Position numbers and translations under genes: made by a program
Part shown: positions 47,621 to 55,487 of the stretch, one piece after another
Position numbering within the stretch: the stretch's first letter is position 1
How the letters are laid out: each line of letters starts with the position of its first letter
The notes under the pieces: generated by a model
What the model was told of the DNA's origin: nothing
Databases searched by the model: none
The model's input: only the letters and a program-made list of their open reading frames with translations
Source: CAIQPS01 sp963843455
Lineage (GTDB): Bacteria; Actinomycetota; Thermoleophilia; RBG-16-64-13
Assembly: GCA_963843455.1 (NCBI GenBank)
Contig: CAWJKE010000002.1
Coordinates: forward strand, 7,014 to 71,013
Direction: 5' to 3'
DNA: 64,000 bases

Positions 47621-48819
47621 GTCTTCCCCGGGCCGCTGGCATCGCGTCGGACTCCACCTTTCCGGCCTGCCCTCGGTGACCGTCGTTCGCCCATGGAGCT
47701 ACGAATCCGACGGACTATGCGTCGCGCCGGCCCGTAGCGAAGGCCGAGAAGGGAGATCAAAGGCCGGCCGGACCAGCGGTTTATAGCCACGGACGCCTGC
47801 TGCATCGGCATCCTCTGCGTCTGCCAATCCCTGAACCACGATGCGTCGCTCACCAGGTCCAAACGCGTGATGCCGGGGTCGTCACAGCATCGCTCCATTG
47901 TCCTTTCAAGCAGCACCTGGCCAGGCCCGAGCCGTGCGAACGCCTCGTCGTAGGCGATCTTGAGAATCGTGTACTCTTCGCCAGTCCGCACACAGAACTG
48001 TGAAGCGATACAGCGGCCCTCAGCGTACAGGGCATTAATCTCGCATCTGTCCTCGGGGCCGTGCATCGTCCTTACGAGATCGCGATAGAAGGCGACGAGG
48101 TTGGGACGCAGCCGAATGGCGGACCCGGCCCCGTCCCGTCCCTTCCAGCCCGACGCCTCCACGGCCAGGAAGTTGTCTAGTTCGGCTTCCAGTCCTTCCT
48201 GCCCCACCACATTCACAAACCGAACGTCGGCGAGCAACTGGACCTTGTTGCGGTGGGAACGAAGGTTTCGCCGGAAGTGTTTGGTGAGCCTCTCCATTAA
48301 CTGGTCGTATGGGACCGCGCAATCGAAAAAGTTCGAGGGGGTCGCCAGGCGCTCGCAGTACTCGCCCTTCCTCATCCACTGCAACCCTTCCCGGAGGTTT
48401 GCGCTCTCGGGCGTCGGCCCTAGCACCAAGAGTTCTCGGCCCTCGGGATGCCGACGGAGAAAGTCTACGACAGTCGGGACGAGGGCCAGACGCGCTTCAT
48501 CCTGCGCAGCAATCGCATCAGTGGCGACCCAATGATCGTGAGTCGGAAGGGCCCAAGCACGCAGTGGGATGCGCAGGCTTGTGTCTCTTACGGCCTCTAG
48601 CGGACAGATAGCCCGAACGCGGCGGCCGTCTGTAAGCGCCAGGTACCTGCTCAGCGCGGGCGCGGCGCAGAGATGGCTGAGGTATGCAAGTTGGGCCTCA
48701 TAGGCATGGTACCTGGACCTCCCGGGCATGGCGGCGTAAAGCCGCTTCCAGTCGGCCTCGAGTTGCTCCAGCCCCGGCCGGCCGCGATATTCGACTATGC
48801 TCCACGCGGAGTCGCCCAT
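47617..48819 (-). CDS. CelD/BcsL-type GNAT acetyltransferase
   Basis: From the ATG at 48819 (MGDSAWSIVEYRGRPGLEQL) this is ~400 residues. The family pattern is LEADWKRLYAAMPGRSRYHA, then MERLTKHFRRNLRSHRNK, then SQFCVRTGEEYTILKIAYDE and FARLGPGQVLLERTMERCC, with RLDLVSDASWFRDWQTQRMP near the end. CelD/BcsL proteins are GNAT acyltransferases common in exopolysaccharide clusters. The open frame extends ~70 codons further upstream, but that part has a different character and contains a GT2-like start in another frame. It is paired with the FemAB-like gene. Confidence 0.8.
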   Translation of the reverse strand: MGDSAWSIVEYRGRPGLEQLEADWKRLYAAMPGRSRYHAYEAQLAYLSHLCAAPALSRYLALTDGRRVRAICPLEAVRDTSLRIPLRAWALPTHDHWVATDAIAAQDEARLALVPTVVDFLRRHPEGRELLVLGPTPESANLREGLQWMRKGEYCERLATPSNFFDCAVPYDQLMERLTKHFRRNLRSHRNKVQLLADVRFVNVVGQEGLEAELDNFLAVEASGWKGRDGAGSAIRLRPNLVAFYRDLVRTMHGPEDRCEINALYAEGRCIASQFCVRTGEEYTILKIAYDEAFARLGPGQVLLERTMERCCDDPGITRLDLVSDASWFRDWQTQRMPMQQASVAINRWSGRPLISLLGLRYGPARRIVRRIRSSMGERRSPRAGRKGGVRRDASGPGKT

Positions 48820-48939
48820 GATCAGGCGTTCCCAGTCGCCGACGGTACGAGGAGGAGGGTGTTGGAGGGCGCCCACCCACGTGGGAGGCAGGCCGAGACG
48901 GCGCCGGACCGGGGGTTGTGGGAGCGATGCGAGCACCGC

Positions 48940-48996
48940 ATAAACTCCGGCCGATCGTAGGTCGGGATGACAAGGGAGACGACCTGGGACGACATG
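48940..48996 (-). pseudogene. GT2 glycosyltransferase N-terminal stub
   Basis: An ATG at 48996 begins MSSQVVSLVIPTYDRPEFMR, an unmistakable GT2 opening. The frame then degrades and stops at about 48830 without any GT2 catalytic motif. About 160 bases later the acetyltransferase gene starts. This is the second GT2 stub in the locus (see 39559-39720). Confidence 0.55.
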
Positions 48997-49035
48997 AGAA
49001 TAGAGTATCACCCGTTGGTTTGACTCAGGTACCAA

Positions 49036-49369
49036 CGCAATCGACCTAGCCGCTAGATTTTCGCAGAATGCGCCCTAGTCTGCCCGAGTGCGCAGCGCCC
49101 CTACGAGACCGGCATGCCAGGCCGCGTAGATGCCGGGGTCCCTGGCGACCTGACGTGTGTAGTTTCCTTTGGCAAAAGGATTACAGGGATCGGCGTCGCG
49201 ACGCCGATCAGCCAGTCACGCCTATCACTCGCGCCCCGATAGGTCGGGTATCATCATCCGTGATGCGGCGGATGTCCTGGCTCTGCGCTTGATACCGTGA
49301 AAACCGCAACCGGGCCAAGACGACACACACCGACGACTGGGTGATCCCCTCGGCGCTGAGGAGGCCTCT
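49036..49369. other. Intergenic region upstream of dehydrogenase copy 2, similar to that of copy 1
   Basis: There is no gene in ~330 bases. The stretch at about 49283-49330 (ctctgcgcttgataccgtga ... gggccaagacga) matches 12765-12805 upstream of dehydrogenase copy 1 (ctctgcgcctggtaccgtga ... gggccaagacga). The duplication therefore extends upstream of the coding region and may preserve its promoter or 5' leader. Confidence 0.55.
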
Positions 49370-50677
49370 TTGGAACTCATCGAGCGTATCGCCGCGCACG
49401 AAGCGCGGATCGGCATCATCGGACAGGGCTATGTCGGGCTGCCGCTGTCTCTACTGTTCGCGGATGCGGGCTTCCCTGTTGTCGCCTTCGACAGCGACCC
49501 CAGCAAGGTTGAGGCGCTCAACGACGGGCGCTCGTACATCGCGCACGTGGGAGCGGCGCGGGTCGCCGCCGCCAGAGGCCGGGCGGCGGGCTTCCAGGCG
49601 ACCTCCGATATCTCGGAGCTCGCTCGCTGCGATGCCATCCTCATCTGTCTGCCCACTCCCCTGGGAAAGCATCGCGAACCTGATCTCAGCTACATCCTGG
49701 GTGCGGCCCGCGACATCGCCGAGCATCTTCGCCCTGGACAGTTGGTGATCCTCGAATCGACCACGTATCCGGGAACAACGGATGAGGAGGTCAAGCCGAT
49801 CCTCGAATCCACCGGACTCGCGACGCCCCGCGATTTTCTGCTCGCCTTCTCCCCCGAGCGCGAGGACCCCGGGAACCGGCAGTTCCACACGGCCATCATC
49901 CCCAAGATCGTCGGCGGGGTGAATCCGGAGTCCACGCAGGCCGCGGCAGCACTGTATGCCGAGGTCATGACCGAGGTCGTGCCGGTTTCGAGCACGCGGG
50001 TCGCGGAAGCGTCGAAACTGCTCGAGAACATCTACCGGGCGGTCAACATCGCCCTGGTCAACGAGCTGAAGATGACCTTCGATCACATGGACATCGATGT
50101 GTGGGAGGTCATCGACGCGGCCAAGACCAAGCCGTTCGGCTTTCAGGCCTTCTACCCTGGCCCAGGTCTAGGCGGCCACTGCATCCCGCTAGATCCTTTC
50201 TATCTGAGTTGGAAGGCGGCCGAGCATGGGGTGTGGACCCGGTTTATCGAGCTGGCGGGAGAGATCAACACCGGCATGCCGGCCTGGGTGATCGCCAAGG
50301 TGGGCGCCGCGCTCTCCGACGAGGGCAAGAGCCTCAAGGGGGCCAAGGTGCTGATCCTGGGCCTGTCCTACAAGGCCGACATCGACGACGATCGGGAGTC
50401 GCCGTCTTACGAGCTCATCAGGCTCCTGCGGGAGCGGGGCGCCGATGTGTCCTACTGCGACCCGCACTTCCCCGTCGCCCGGCCGGGGCGCCGCAACAAC
50501 CCGGAGATGCGGTCGGTGCCGTTGACGCCCGAGGAGTTCGGCCGCTACGACCTACTGCTCCTTTCCACGGCGCATGCCGAGTTCCGCGACCCCGCTCTCT
50601 ACCGTGACGCCAAGCTCGTGGTCGACACCCGCAACGTGGTGAAGCAAGGATGGGGGCCGAAGGTCATCGGGGCGTAG
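49370..50677 (+). CDS. wecC: UDP-N-acetyl-D-hexosamine/UDP-glucose dehydrogenase family, copy 2
   Basis: This intact 435-residue paralogue is nearly identical to the gene at 12831-14162. It shares GIIGQGYVGLPLSLLF, ESTTYPGTTDEEV, the catalytic PGLGGHCIPLDP and VLILGLSYKADIDDDRESPS. It starts at a TTG and ends QGWGPKVIGA, giving the ancestral C-terminus that copy 1 has lost. The product would be a UDP-uronic acid for the polysaccharide. It is convergent with the homocysteine methyltransferase gene. Unlike copy 1, no mobile DNA follows. Confidence 0.93.
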   Translation: MELIERIAAHEARIGIIGQGYVGLPLSLLFADAGFPVVAFDSDPSKVEALNDGRSYIAHVGAARVAAARGRAAGFQATSDISELARCDAILICLPTPLGKHREPDLSYILGAARDIAEHLRPGQLVILESTTYPGTTDEEVKPILESTGLATPRDFLLAFSPEREDPGNRQFHTAIIPKIVGGVNPESTQAAAALYAEVMTEVVPVSSTRVAEASKLLENIYRAVNIALVNELKMTFDHMDIDVWEVIDAAKTKPFGFQAFYPGPGLGGHCIPLDPFYLSWKAAEHGVWTRFIELAGEINTGMPAWVIAKVGAALSDEGKSLKGAKVLILGLSYKADIDDDRESPSYELIRLLRERGADVSYCDPHFPVARPGRRNNPEMRSVPLTPEEFGRYDLLLLSTAHAEFRDPALYRDAKLVVDTRNVVKQGWGPKVIGA

Positions 50678-50742
50678 ACTCCTGCCGCAGCCTACTCCTG
50701 ACCTGCACCATCAGTGTGAGGGCGAAGTCCAGGTCCCGCATC

Positions 50743-51621
50743 CTACGAGGCCCGGCCGATCAGCTCCACCATCGCCTGGATGTGGGCCGGTGAGGTCCCG
50801 CAGCAGCCGCCGACCAACCTGGCCCCTGCCCGCACGCACTCCCTGACGCCGACGGCGAAGTCGGCGGGCGACAGGTCGAAGATCAGCTCCTTGTCGACCA
50901 TCCTGCCCTTGCCCGCGTTGGGCTGAGCGACGATGGGGAGCGACGTCGCCTCGCGCATCATCGCGACGATCTGGGCCATCTCGAGGGGATCGATGCTGCC
51001 GCAGTTGGCGCCGACCGCGGATGCCCCCGCTTCGGTCAGCGCCTCGGCACATTTGCGGGCCGTGTCGCCCATCACCGTCCGCCCGTCATTGCCCGCCGTG
51101 TTGAAAGCGATCGTGGCGATGATCGGGAGGTCGCAGGCCTCTTTGGCCGCGCGCACCGCACAGAGAGCCTCCCGCAGGTCGAACATGGTCTCGATGATCA
51201 GCCCGTCGACCCCGCCCTCCGCGAGGATGGCCGCCTGCTCCCTGAAGGAGGCAAAGGCATCGTCTTCGGGCAGCGGCCCGTAGGGCTTGAGCATCTTGCC
51301 GGTGGAGCTCATGTCGCCCAGAACGCACTGACCCTCACCGGCGGCAGCCTTCGCCAACCGCACCCCGGCGAGATTCACTTCTCGCACGTCCACTCCGACG
51401 TTGTGCGACTCAAGGTTGGCGCGGTTCATGGTCAGCGTGTTGGTGATGAGCAGATCCACCCCGGAGGCGGCGTACAGCTTGTGAACGGCAAGCACGGCCT
51501 CCGGATTGGTGACGTTGTTCTGCCCGCCCATCTCCAGGCCGGCCTGTCCCAGTTGGGTGCCCATGGCCCCATCGAGGAAGATGGTCTTTCTATCGCTGTT
51601 CAGAATATCCAGCAGGTTCAT
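50743..51621 (-). CDS. Homocysteine S-methyltransferase-family protein (MetH domain-1-like)
   Basis: This 292-residue TIM-barrel protein starts with FLDGAMGTQLGQAGLEMGG. Its zinc ligands are the Cys in VGANCGS and the CysCys in RLVGGCCGTSPAHI, the standard homocysteine-binding site. It covers only the homocysteine-binding module. The folate, cobalamin and activation modules of full MetH are absent, so it must act with separate methyl donors or a split methionine synthase. A stand-alone activation-domain-like gene lies at 61653-62349. It is the last gene of the redox operon, 52 bases after the thioredoxin gene. Confidence 0.88.
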   Translation of the reverse strand: MNLLDILNSDRKTIFLDGAMGTQLGQAGLEMGGQNNVTNPEAVLAVHKLYAASGVDLLITNTLTMNRANLESHNVGVDVREVNLAGVRLAKAAAGEGQCVLGDMSSTGKMLKPYGPLPEDDAFASFREQAAILAEGGVDGLIIETMFDLREALCAVRAAKEACDLPIIATIAFNTAGNDGRTVMGDTARKCAEALTEAGASAVGANCGSIDPLEMAQIVAMMREATSLPIVAQPNAGKGRMVDKELIFDLSPADFAVGVRECVRAGARLVGGCCGTSPAHIQAMVELIGRAS

Positions 51622-51673
51622 GCCGCTAGTCTACCGCCCCTCCGTCCGTGCTGCGCGGCGCCGAAATGGGGGC

Positions 51674-51937
51674 TCACTCCAGCCCGGCCTCCCGCAGAGC
51701 GCCGATGAGGCCTTCCCTTGTCGGGCACAGCCCGATGAAGCGCACCAGATCGCCGATGATGATGGCGGGCGCGGACGACAACTTCAGCTCCTCGTACCGC
51801 TCGTCGCGCCCCTGGTGGTAGACCACGTCCATCTGGTCGCCGTACTGCGTGGCCACATCGTCGATCAACCGCCTGACCGCTACACCACCCGAGCACGCCG
51901 GCACCGAGAGAAAGATTTCGACCCTTATCGGATCCAT
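51674..51937 (-). CDS. Small thioredoxin-like protein (single CxxG-type cysteine)
   Basis: This 87-residue thioredoxin-fold protein begins RVEIFLSVPACSGGVAVRRL. The position of the CxxC motif is degenerate, with one cysteine (ACSG), and a second cysteine lies near the C-terminus (GLCPTREG). The cis-proline region reads SSAPAIIIGDLVRFIG. It is similar in size and layout to its upstream neighbour and overlaps that gene by 13 bases. The loss of the second active-site cysteine suggests a thiol carrier, thiol-transfer or sensing role, not a disulfide reductase. Confidence 0.72.
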   Translation of the reverse strand: MDPIRVEIFLSVPACSGGVAVRRLIDDVATQYGDQMDVVYHQGRDERYEELKLSSAPAIIIGDLVRFIGLCPTREGLIGALREAGLE

Positions 51938-52200
51938 AGTCCGCCCTCCCGCAGCGCGTTGTTCATGGTGCCCTCGTCGGGGGCCGTCCCCTCGATCTTG
52001 ATCACCCCGTTGACGACCGCGGCGGGCACGCAGGAGAGGTGGTACTCCTCGTATTTCTCCAGAGCGTCGCGCCCCACGTACTTCTTGACCACCAGTTCTT
52101 CCGCCGGATACTTCGCCGCGTACCGGTCGGCCATGGCCAGGATGGCCACGCAGCCCGGACAGGGCGGATCCCCGCTGAACACCTCCATGACTACCGCCAC
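51925..52200 (-). CDS. Small thioredoxin-like protein with CPGC motif
   Basis: This 91-residue protein begins VVMEVFSGDPPCPGCVAILA, with a CPGC active-site motif like that of glutaredoxin/thioredoxin_3 proteins. The cis-proline strand reads LSCVPAAVVNGVIKIEGTAP. It is one base from the ArsR-fusion gene upstream. Such 'redox-active disulfide' proteins often accompany ArsR regulators and metalloid genes, which fits the upstream fusion. It is intact. Confidence 0.78.
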   Translation of the reverse strand: MAVVMEVFSGDPPCPGCVAILAMADRYAAKYPAEELVVKKYVGRDALEKYEEYHLSCVPAAVVNGVIKIEGTAPDEGTMNNALREGGLWIR

Positions 52201-52201
52201 G

Positions 52202-52807
52202 TCACCCTCCTAGTTCCGCTTGTAGGATACGTTCCAACTCGGCCTCTTGCGGCACCCGGCCCTGAGAGACTACCCGGCCGTTGACTACTACCGCGGGCGT
52301 CATCACGAACCCGAACCGCACCCCCTCGGGTGAAAGCGCCGAAAGCTTCTCCACCGTCACCTGTCCCGGGAACTTGGCCGCCGCCTTCCTCGCTTCTTGC
52401 TCGCTCTGCTTGCACTTGACGCAGGGCGGTTCGGCGCCAAAGACCTTGACTTCTACCATCCCTCCACCGTCGCACCCCGTCTTGTCGTCGAACCAGCGTT
52501 CCAGAGCGACGCGCAGATCGCGCTTCTCGTCCTGGCCGACGGCCTCGGAGAGGGCCTTCAGGATCGTTTGCTGCTCGGGGTCGAGTTCGCTCGAGATGCG
52601 ATAGTGCATCCACAGGCCCTCTCGGCGATCCTGGACCAGACCGGCGTTGTACAGATAGCGGAGATGGCGGGAGATCTTGGACTGCGTCTGGCCGAGCGCC
52701 CCCACGAAGTCACACACGCACAGCTCGTCGTTGTCGAGCAGGAGCGTCATGATCTGGAGCCGGGTCTCGTCGGCCAACGCCTTGAACGTGTCCCTCAGTA
52801 CCTTCAT
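52202..52807 (-). CDS. ArsR-family regulator fused to a thioredoxin-like domain
   Basis: Residues ~1-90 are an ArsR/SmtB winged helix: FKALADETRLQIMTLLLDND, then ELCVCDFVGALGQTQSKISR and HLRYLYNAGLVQDRREGLWM. The ELCVCDF pair is the classic As(III)/metal site. A charged linker (~95-115) follows. Residues ~120-200 form a thioredoxin_3-like domain with VKVFGAEPPCVKCKQSEQEA (CVKC) and cis-proline VMTPAVVVNGRVVSQGR. The fusion suggests a repressor that senses thiol redox state or thiol-bound metalloid through its own redox domain. It lies 4 bases from the DGC gene upstream. It is a candidate regulator of the palindrome at 55489. Confidence 0.85.
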   Translation of the reverse strand: MKVLRDTFKALADETRLQIMTLLLDNDELCVCDFVGALGQTQSKISRHLRYLYNAGLVQDRREGLWMHYRISSELDPEQQTILKALSEAVGQDEKRDLRVALERWFDDKTGCDGGGMVEVKVFGAEPPCVKCKQSEQEARKAAAKFPGQVTVEKLSALSPEGVRFGFVMTPAVVVNGRVVSQGRVPQEAELERILQAELGG

Positions 52808-52810
52808 GGA

Positions 52811-53503
52811 TCAACCTCCCAGATATGCCCGATAGGCCTCGATGAGGGCGGCCTCGTAGTCATGCTCCTCCTCAGGAGGGATGTAGTGGAACACCTTGGC
52901 CTGTTCGACGAGGGCGGGACCGGCCGCCGCGTCGGCCCGAATACCACCTCGGGCGCACTGAGCGAAGACGTGCGCCAGCGCGGGGATCTCCACACGTTGC
53001 CCTTTGAGGCTGACAGAACCCGTCTCGACCGGTTTCATGCAGGCGCAGACGTCAGCCGAGGCATCCTCGGCCAGCTCCGGCCTCGCACCCTCGCTCAGCA
53101 GAGCGTCGATCTCCGCGGCGATGCGGTCGGCGACGACCGCGATCGCCTGCTCATCCGCGTCGCTGCGCCCACGCAGCGAACGCGAGCAGAGAGCGGCGTG
53201 TTCACCGATGATGTCCGAGACCACCAGTGAGCGAGCGACCGGACCGCCGTGCTTCTCCGTCCCCCACCGAGCGCAGAGCTTCTCGCAGCCGTCGATGGTG
53301 ATCGTCGGGTGCGTCCGGGCGAAGTTCCGCTCGCCCTCGTTGCCGGCGAGGAACAGGGGCAGACAGAGCGTGACCGCGTCGTGCGGGCGAAGGACTTCGA
53401 GCACTCTGCGCACCGCGCTCCGGGAGATGGTCCCCACGGCGATCTCCTCGCCGCTGCAGGCGATGATGCCCACCTTGGCGGTGCTGTTCACCTCCGCCGT
53501 CAT
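52811..53503 (-). CDS. DGC-type putative zinc-binding protein, long form
   Basis: This 230-residue protein has the DGC motif in TIDGCEKLCARWG, characteristic of the small putative zinc-binding (DGC) family. The N-terminus VGIIACSGEEIAVGTISRSA has the usual early cysteine. The C-terminal half contains a second Cys block (ADVCACMKPVETG) and FAQCARGG, an extension not usual for the ~110-130-residue family. The start overlaps the stop of the next DGC gene by 4 bases. The biochemical function of the family is unknown. Metal or persulfide handling is the common guess. Confidence 0.8.
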   Translation of the reverse strand: MTAEVNSTAKVGIIACSGEEIAVGTISRSAVRRVLEVLRPHDAVTLCLPLFLAGNEGERNFARTHPTITIDGCEKLCARWGTEKHGGPVARSLVVSDIIGEHAALCSRSLRGRSDADEQAIAVVADRIAAEIDALLSEGARPELAEDASADVCACMKPVETGSVSLKGQRVEIPALAHVFAQCARGGIRADAAAGPALVEQAKVFHYIPPEEEHDYEAALIEAYRAYLGG

Positions 53504-53922
53504 CTCACCACGCCTTCGCCCGCGCAGATGCGCTCTGCCTCAGCCGCGATGGCTTCCGCGATCTCCCGCGTGATCGCCCACCCTTCCTCGGTCAGCTCCG
53601 ACCCGTTCCCCGGCTGCGCGCCGCGGTGGCCGCTCACGGCCTTCGCCACCTGGAAGGTCCCGGCCACCTCTCCACCGGCGATCTCCACGTTCTTCTGGGC
53701 GCAGGCCTTCCCACAGCCGTCAACCGTAAGACAAGGATGAGCCTTCACCTTAGCTAGAGTCTCTTCGTCTTCGCGCACGAGGAGAGCAAGGCAGACCAAG
53801 TCCAATCTATCCGGAGCAAGCTCGTCGACCGCCAGGTAGGCAGATTCGCGGCTCATGAGGCCCTGCACCTTGCCCACCCCGCTACAGGGGATGACGAGGA
53901 CTTTGTCGTCCGGTGGCAGCAT
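53500..53922 (-). CDS. DGC-type putative zinc-binding protein
   Basis: This ~140-residue protein starts at an ATG at 53922 (MLPPDDKVLVIPCSGVGKVQ) preceded by AGAAGAGAAAAG. It shows the PCSGVGK cysteine, a mid VCLALLV strand and the signature TVDGCGKACAQKNVE. This is the canonical length of the family. It sits between the GcvH-like and long DGC genes in an overlapping series. It is intact. Confidence 0.82.
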   Translation of the reverse strand: MLPPDDKVLVIPCSGVGKVQGLMSRESAYLAVDELAPDRLDLVCLALLVREDEETLAKVKAHPCLTVDGCGKACAQKNVEIAGGEVAGTFQVAKAVSGHRGAQPGNGSELTEEGWAITREIAEAIAAEAERICAGEGVVR

Positions 53923-53947
53923 CCGCTTTTCTCTTCTCCTGGCTCTC

Positions 53948-54368
53948 TTAGTCTTCCGCGGCCTTGCGCTCGACGTCGGCCGCATACGTCGGGCCGTCGA
54001 GCAGCAGCCCGCGGTCGTCTTCCCACCCGCTGAGTTCCAGCTCGGCGATCCAACTGCCGTACGGGTCTTCGTTGATCGACTCGGGCGCGTCCACCACAGC
54101 CGCGTTCGTGGCGACCACCGTCCCGCTCACAGGCGACACAAGCTCGAAGGAGGCCTTCGTGGACTCGACCGTACCGGCCTCGTCGAACTGATCGATACGG
54201 GCGCCCATCTTCGGCGGGATCGACGTAGGTGATGTCGGTCAGGCGTTGCTGCATGTAGTCGGAGATGCCGATCCGCGCCCTGTTGCCCGCCACCTGAACC
54301 CACACATCGTTCCCGTTGAAGAGATATCCGGTCGACGGGATGCGGAACTCATACTTGTCGTGAACCAC
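53948..54368 (-). CDS. GcvH-like lipoyl carrier protein (frameshifted)
   Basis: This protein belongs to the H-protein/lipoyl-carrier family. The first part reads WVQVAGNRARIGISDYMQQR and LTDITYVDPP. After a one-base shift near 54205 it continues MGARIDQFDEAGTVESTKAS and FELVSPVSGTVVATNAAVVD. The lysine in VESTKAS is the lipoylation site. There is no glycine-cleavage gene (gcvP/gcvT) nearby. Instead the neighbours are a ferredoxin, an HdrA-like protein, DGC proteins and thioredoxins, so its lipoyl group more likely carries electrons or sulfur-bound intermediates than a glycine aminomethyl group. GTG 54368 is the first start, but fusion to the upstream DGC gene is possible. Confidence 0.82.
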
Positions 54369-54369
54369 C

Positions 54370-54813
54370 AGGATGAGATCCGACGGAGGCTCGAAGGCAG
54401 GTCTGAGCCGCCTGCGGCGCCCGGTGCGGCCGTTTGCCCGGCGCCGGCTGCCTGCCTCGAGGCGATCTCACCGGCGATCCGGCGGGCAAGCTCGAGCGCC
54501 TCGCCGGTGAGACGAAGATCCGGGGACAGGGCGACCCACCGGTCTCCTTGAGCACCTCGGAGACGATCACCTTCTGCGCCGGCGTCGCTCCCGCGGCGAC
54601 GGCCAGCTTGGCCGCGCATCGGGTCGCGCATCCGTCGACCACTATCACCTGCTTCTCGGCCAGCGCCTTCTTGTAGCGGGCGGGAGTCCGATTGAGCGAT
54701 ACCGGACAGAGGATCTCGAAGCCTGCGTCCTCCGCGAGACGTAGGGCGACCTCCCGGCTGACCGAGCCCTCGGGTTTATCGAGGCCGGTGCAGGCGAGGA
54801 CCAGGTAGCTCAT
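54370..54813 (-). CDS. DGC-type putative zinc-binding protein (frameshifted)
   Basis: The ATG at 54813 forms an ATGA overlap with the ferredoxin stop. The product reads YLVLACTGLDKPEGSVSREV, ARYKKALAEKQVIVVDGC and ATRCAAKLAVAAG, giving the third DGC signature of this operon. Near 54535 the frame shifts. The other frame carries on ALSPDLRLTGEALELARRIA and GEIASRQ, a normal C-terminal helix. The Ala/Gly/Pro-rich stretch that follows (AAGAGQTAAPGAAGGSD) looks like a linker and leads into the GcvH-like gene, so a DGC-lipoyl two-domain protein is conceivable. Confidence 0.75.
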
Positions 54814-55099
54814 GCCCCGCCCTCCTCGGCGCGTATCCTCTTGATGAGAGCGACGGTCTCCGGCTTGTCCGGGAACGAGATGGCGTCTGGGCCGCAGGTC
54901 TTGGCGCAGGCTCGACAGAAGACCACGCAGTTGTCGGGGTTCGCGACCACGAGCGCGGATCTCGCCCGTCGCGGCGCTCGAAGACACGATGCGGACAGAA
55001 CTCGTCGCACTCCATGCAGAAGTCGCACTTGTCGTAGTCGATGGCCGGAGCCCACGGGATCTTGCTCCGGGGCACTCCCATGAACGTGGTCTCAGACAT
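54810..55099 (-). CDS. Dicluster ferredoxin, 2[4Fe-4S] (frameshifted)
   Basis: This ~95-residue protein starts MSETTFMGVPRSKIPWAPAI at 55099. The first cluster motif is YDKCDFCMECDEFCPHRVFE. After a one-base shift near 54965 the second is NPDNCVVFCRACAKTCGPDA followed by ISFPD. The spacing is close to bacterial dicluster ferredoxins. The gene overlaps the HdrA-like gene by 8 bases and the next DGC gene by 4. It would supply low-potential electrons to the HdrA-like and lipoyl proteins. Confidence 0.85.
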
Positions 55100-55463
55100 G
55101 CTCGCCCATGTCCTCGAGGGCAGCCTGGACCTTCGCCACGGCCTCGTCGGTGGTCATCTCGCGGATATCGAGCGGGACCATGTCCTTCTTGACGTCCATG
55201 GCGTGCGCGGTGAACGCGTCCCGGAACAGCTTGTACTGCATGGTGGGCGCGCAACCGGCGATGATCAACGGCCGTTTGGCTTCCAGGAAATCCCCAAGGA
55301 ACCGGTCACCATCCTCCTCGCACAATTGCGGATGGATGATCCCGAACTCCACAGGCAGTTCGATCCTGACCCGGTTGATGAAGTCCCAGATATCCATCTT
55401 CTCGAAACCGGGACACTTGCCGGTGCACACGCACATGATCAAACCGGGGCGCTTGTCGCTCAT
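55092..55463 (-). CDS. HdrA N-terminal-domain-like protein, first gene of redox operon
   Basis: This 123-residue stand-alone domain matches the N-terminus of heterodisulfide reductase subunit A: GLIMCVCTGKCPGFEKMDIW corresponds to the HdrA FVCHCG region, IIHPQLCEEDGDRFLGDFL to its second cysteine block, and KRPLIIAGCAPTMQYKLFRD to VVVAxCSPRxHExxFR. The FAD and C-terminal ferredoxin domains of full HdrA are absent. It begins at the ATG at 55463 after AAGGAGG at 55474-55480. It probably binds an iron-sulfur cluster and relays electrons with the next-door ferredoxin. Confidence 0.78.
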   Translation of the reverse strand: MSDKRPGLIMCVCTGKCPGFEKMDIWDFINRVRIELPVEFGIIHPQLCEEDGDRFLGDFLEAKRPLIIAGCAPTMQYKLFRDAFTAHAMDVKKDMVPLDIREMTTDEAVAKVQAALEDMGEHV

Positions 55464-55487
55464 GGCCGATGAACCTCCTTCGGTCTG

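Noticed and set aside
53948..54368. Glycine cleavage system H protein
   Set aside because: The lipoyl motif is present, but no gcvP or gcvT lies nearby and all neighbours are thiol/iron-sulfur proteins, so a carrier in another pathway is favoured.
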